From contig USPO01000124.1 of the NCBI GenBank assembly GCA_900556575.1, positions 1-5,491 on the forward strand: 5,491 bases of DNA, in the 5' to 3' direction. Source of the stretch: an uncultured Eubacteriales bacterium (GTDB lineage Bacteria > Bacillota > Clostridia > UBA1381). The notes beneath the pieces were generated by a model. It had not been told where the DNA came from and made no database searches. It was given only the letters and a program-made list of their open reading frames with translations. Position numbers and translations under genes: made by a program. Position 1 is the first letter of the stretch, and each line of letters opens with the position of its first letter. Below, piece by piece: positions 5,475 through 5,491 of this stretch.

Positions 5475-5491
5475 CGTATTATCAGAAATGC

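Overview
The window looks like part of one minus-strand operon from a low-to-moderate GC anaerobic Bacillota (Clostridia, probably a gut Oscillospiraceae or Lachnospiraceae relative). That assignment is an inference. It rests on strong AGGAGG-type ribosome binding sites, Bacillota-style lipoprotein signals, a copper-amine-oxidase-N 'stalk' domain, a surface-protein domain with an FLWD motif, and A/T-ending codons. No rRNA, tRNA, mobile element or CRISPR array is visible, and no stretch over 300 bases lacks a gene.

Layout in the direction of transcription, from high to low coordinates. (1) At 5389-5491 there is a promoter (TAGACA, 17-base spacer, TATAAT) with a perfect 13-base-arm palindrome over the predicted transcription start. 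The 10-mer ATATAGGTAT occurs three times around it. (2) A short MerR-like regulator (5056-5388). (3) A MATE-family multidrug/organic cation exporter (3726-5051), 4 bases behind the regulator. (4) An 82-base gap with a weak imperfect inverted repeat. (5) A cytosolic 156-residue flavodoxin (3158-3628). (6) A YajO-type aldo/keto reductase (2153-3127). (7) A three-domain lipoprotein (735-2138): stalk domain, flavodoxin, cyclophilin-like domain. (8) A second exported flavodoxin (1-720) with a different N-terminal domain, cut by the window edge.

The cluster resembles the regulator + efflux pump + flavodoxin + aldo/keto reductase sets that MerR-type regulators control in response to reactive electrophiles or redox-active compounds. 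The reductases would chemically reduce such compounds and the MATE pump would export them. The less ordinary part is that two of the three flavodoxins are exported. The exported pair share a flavodoxin domain that is almost identical at its C-terminal end (43 consecutive identical residues up to the window edge) but carry unrelated N-terminal domains. This points to duplication with domain exchange and possibly gene conversion. An envelope-anchored flavodoxin fused to a cyclophilin-like domain suggests extracytoplasmic flavin-dependent redox chemistry with no evident partner in the window.

Two start sites are placed by ribosome-binding-site evidence inside the longest open frames: the flavodoxin at 3628 rather than the GTG at 3643, and the aldo/keto reductase at 3127 rather than the ATG at 3151.
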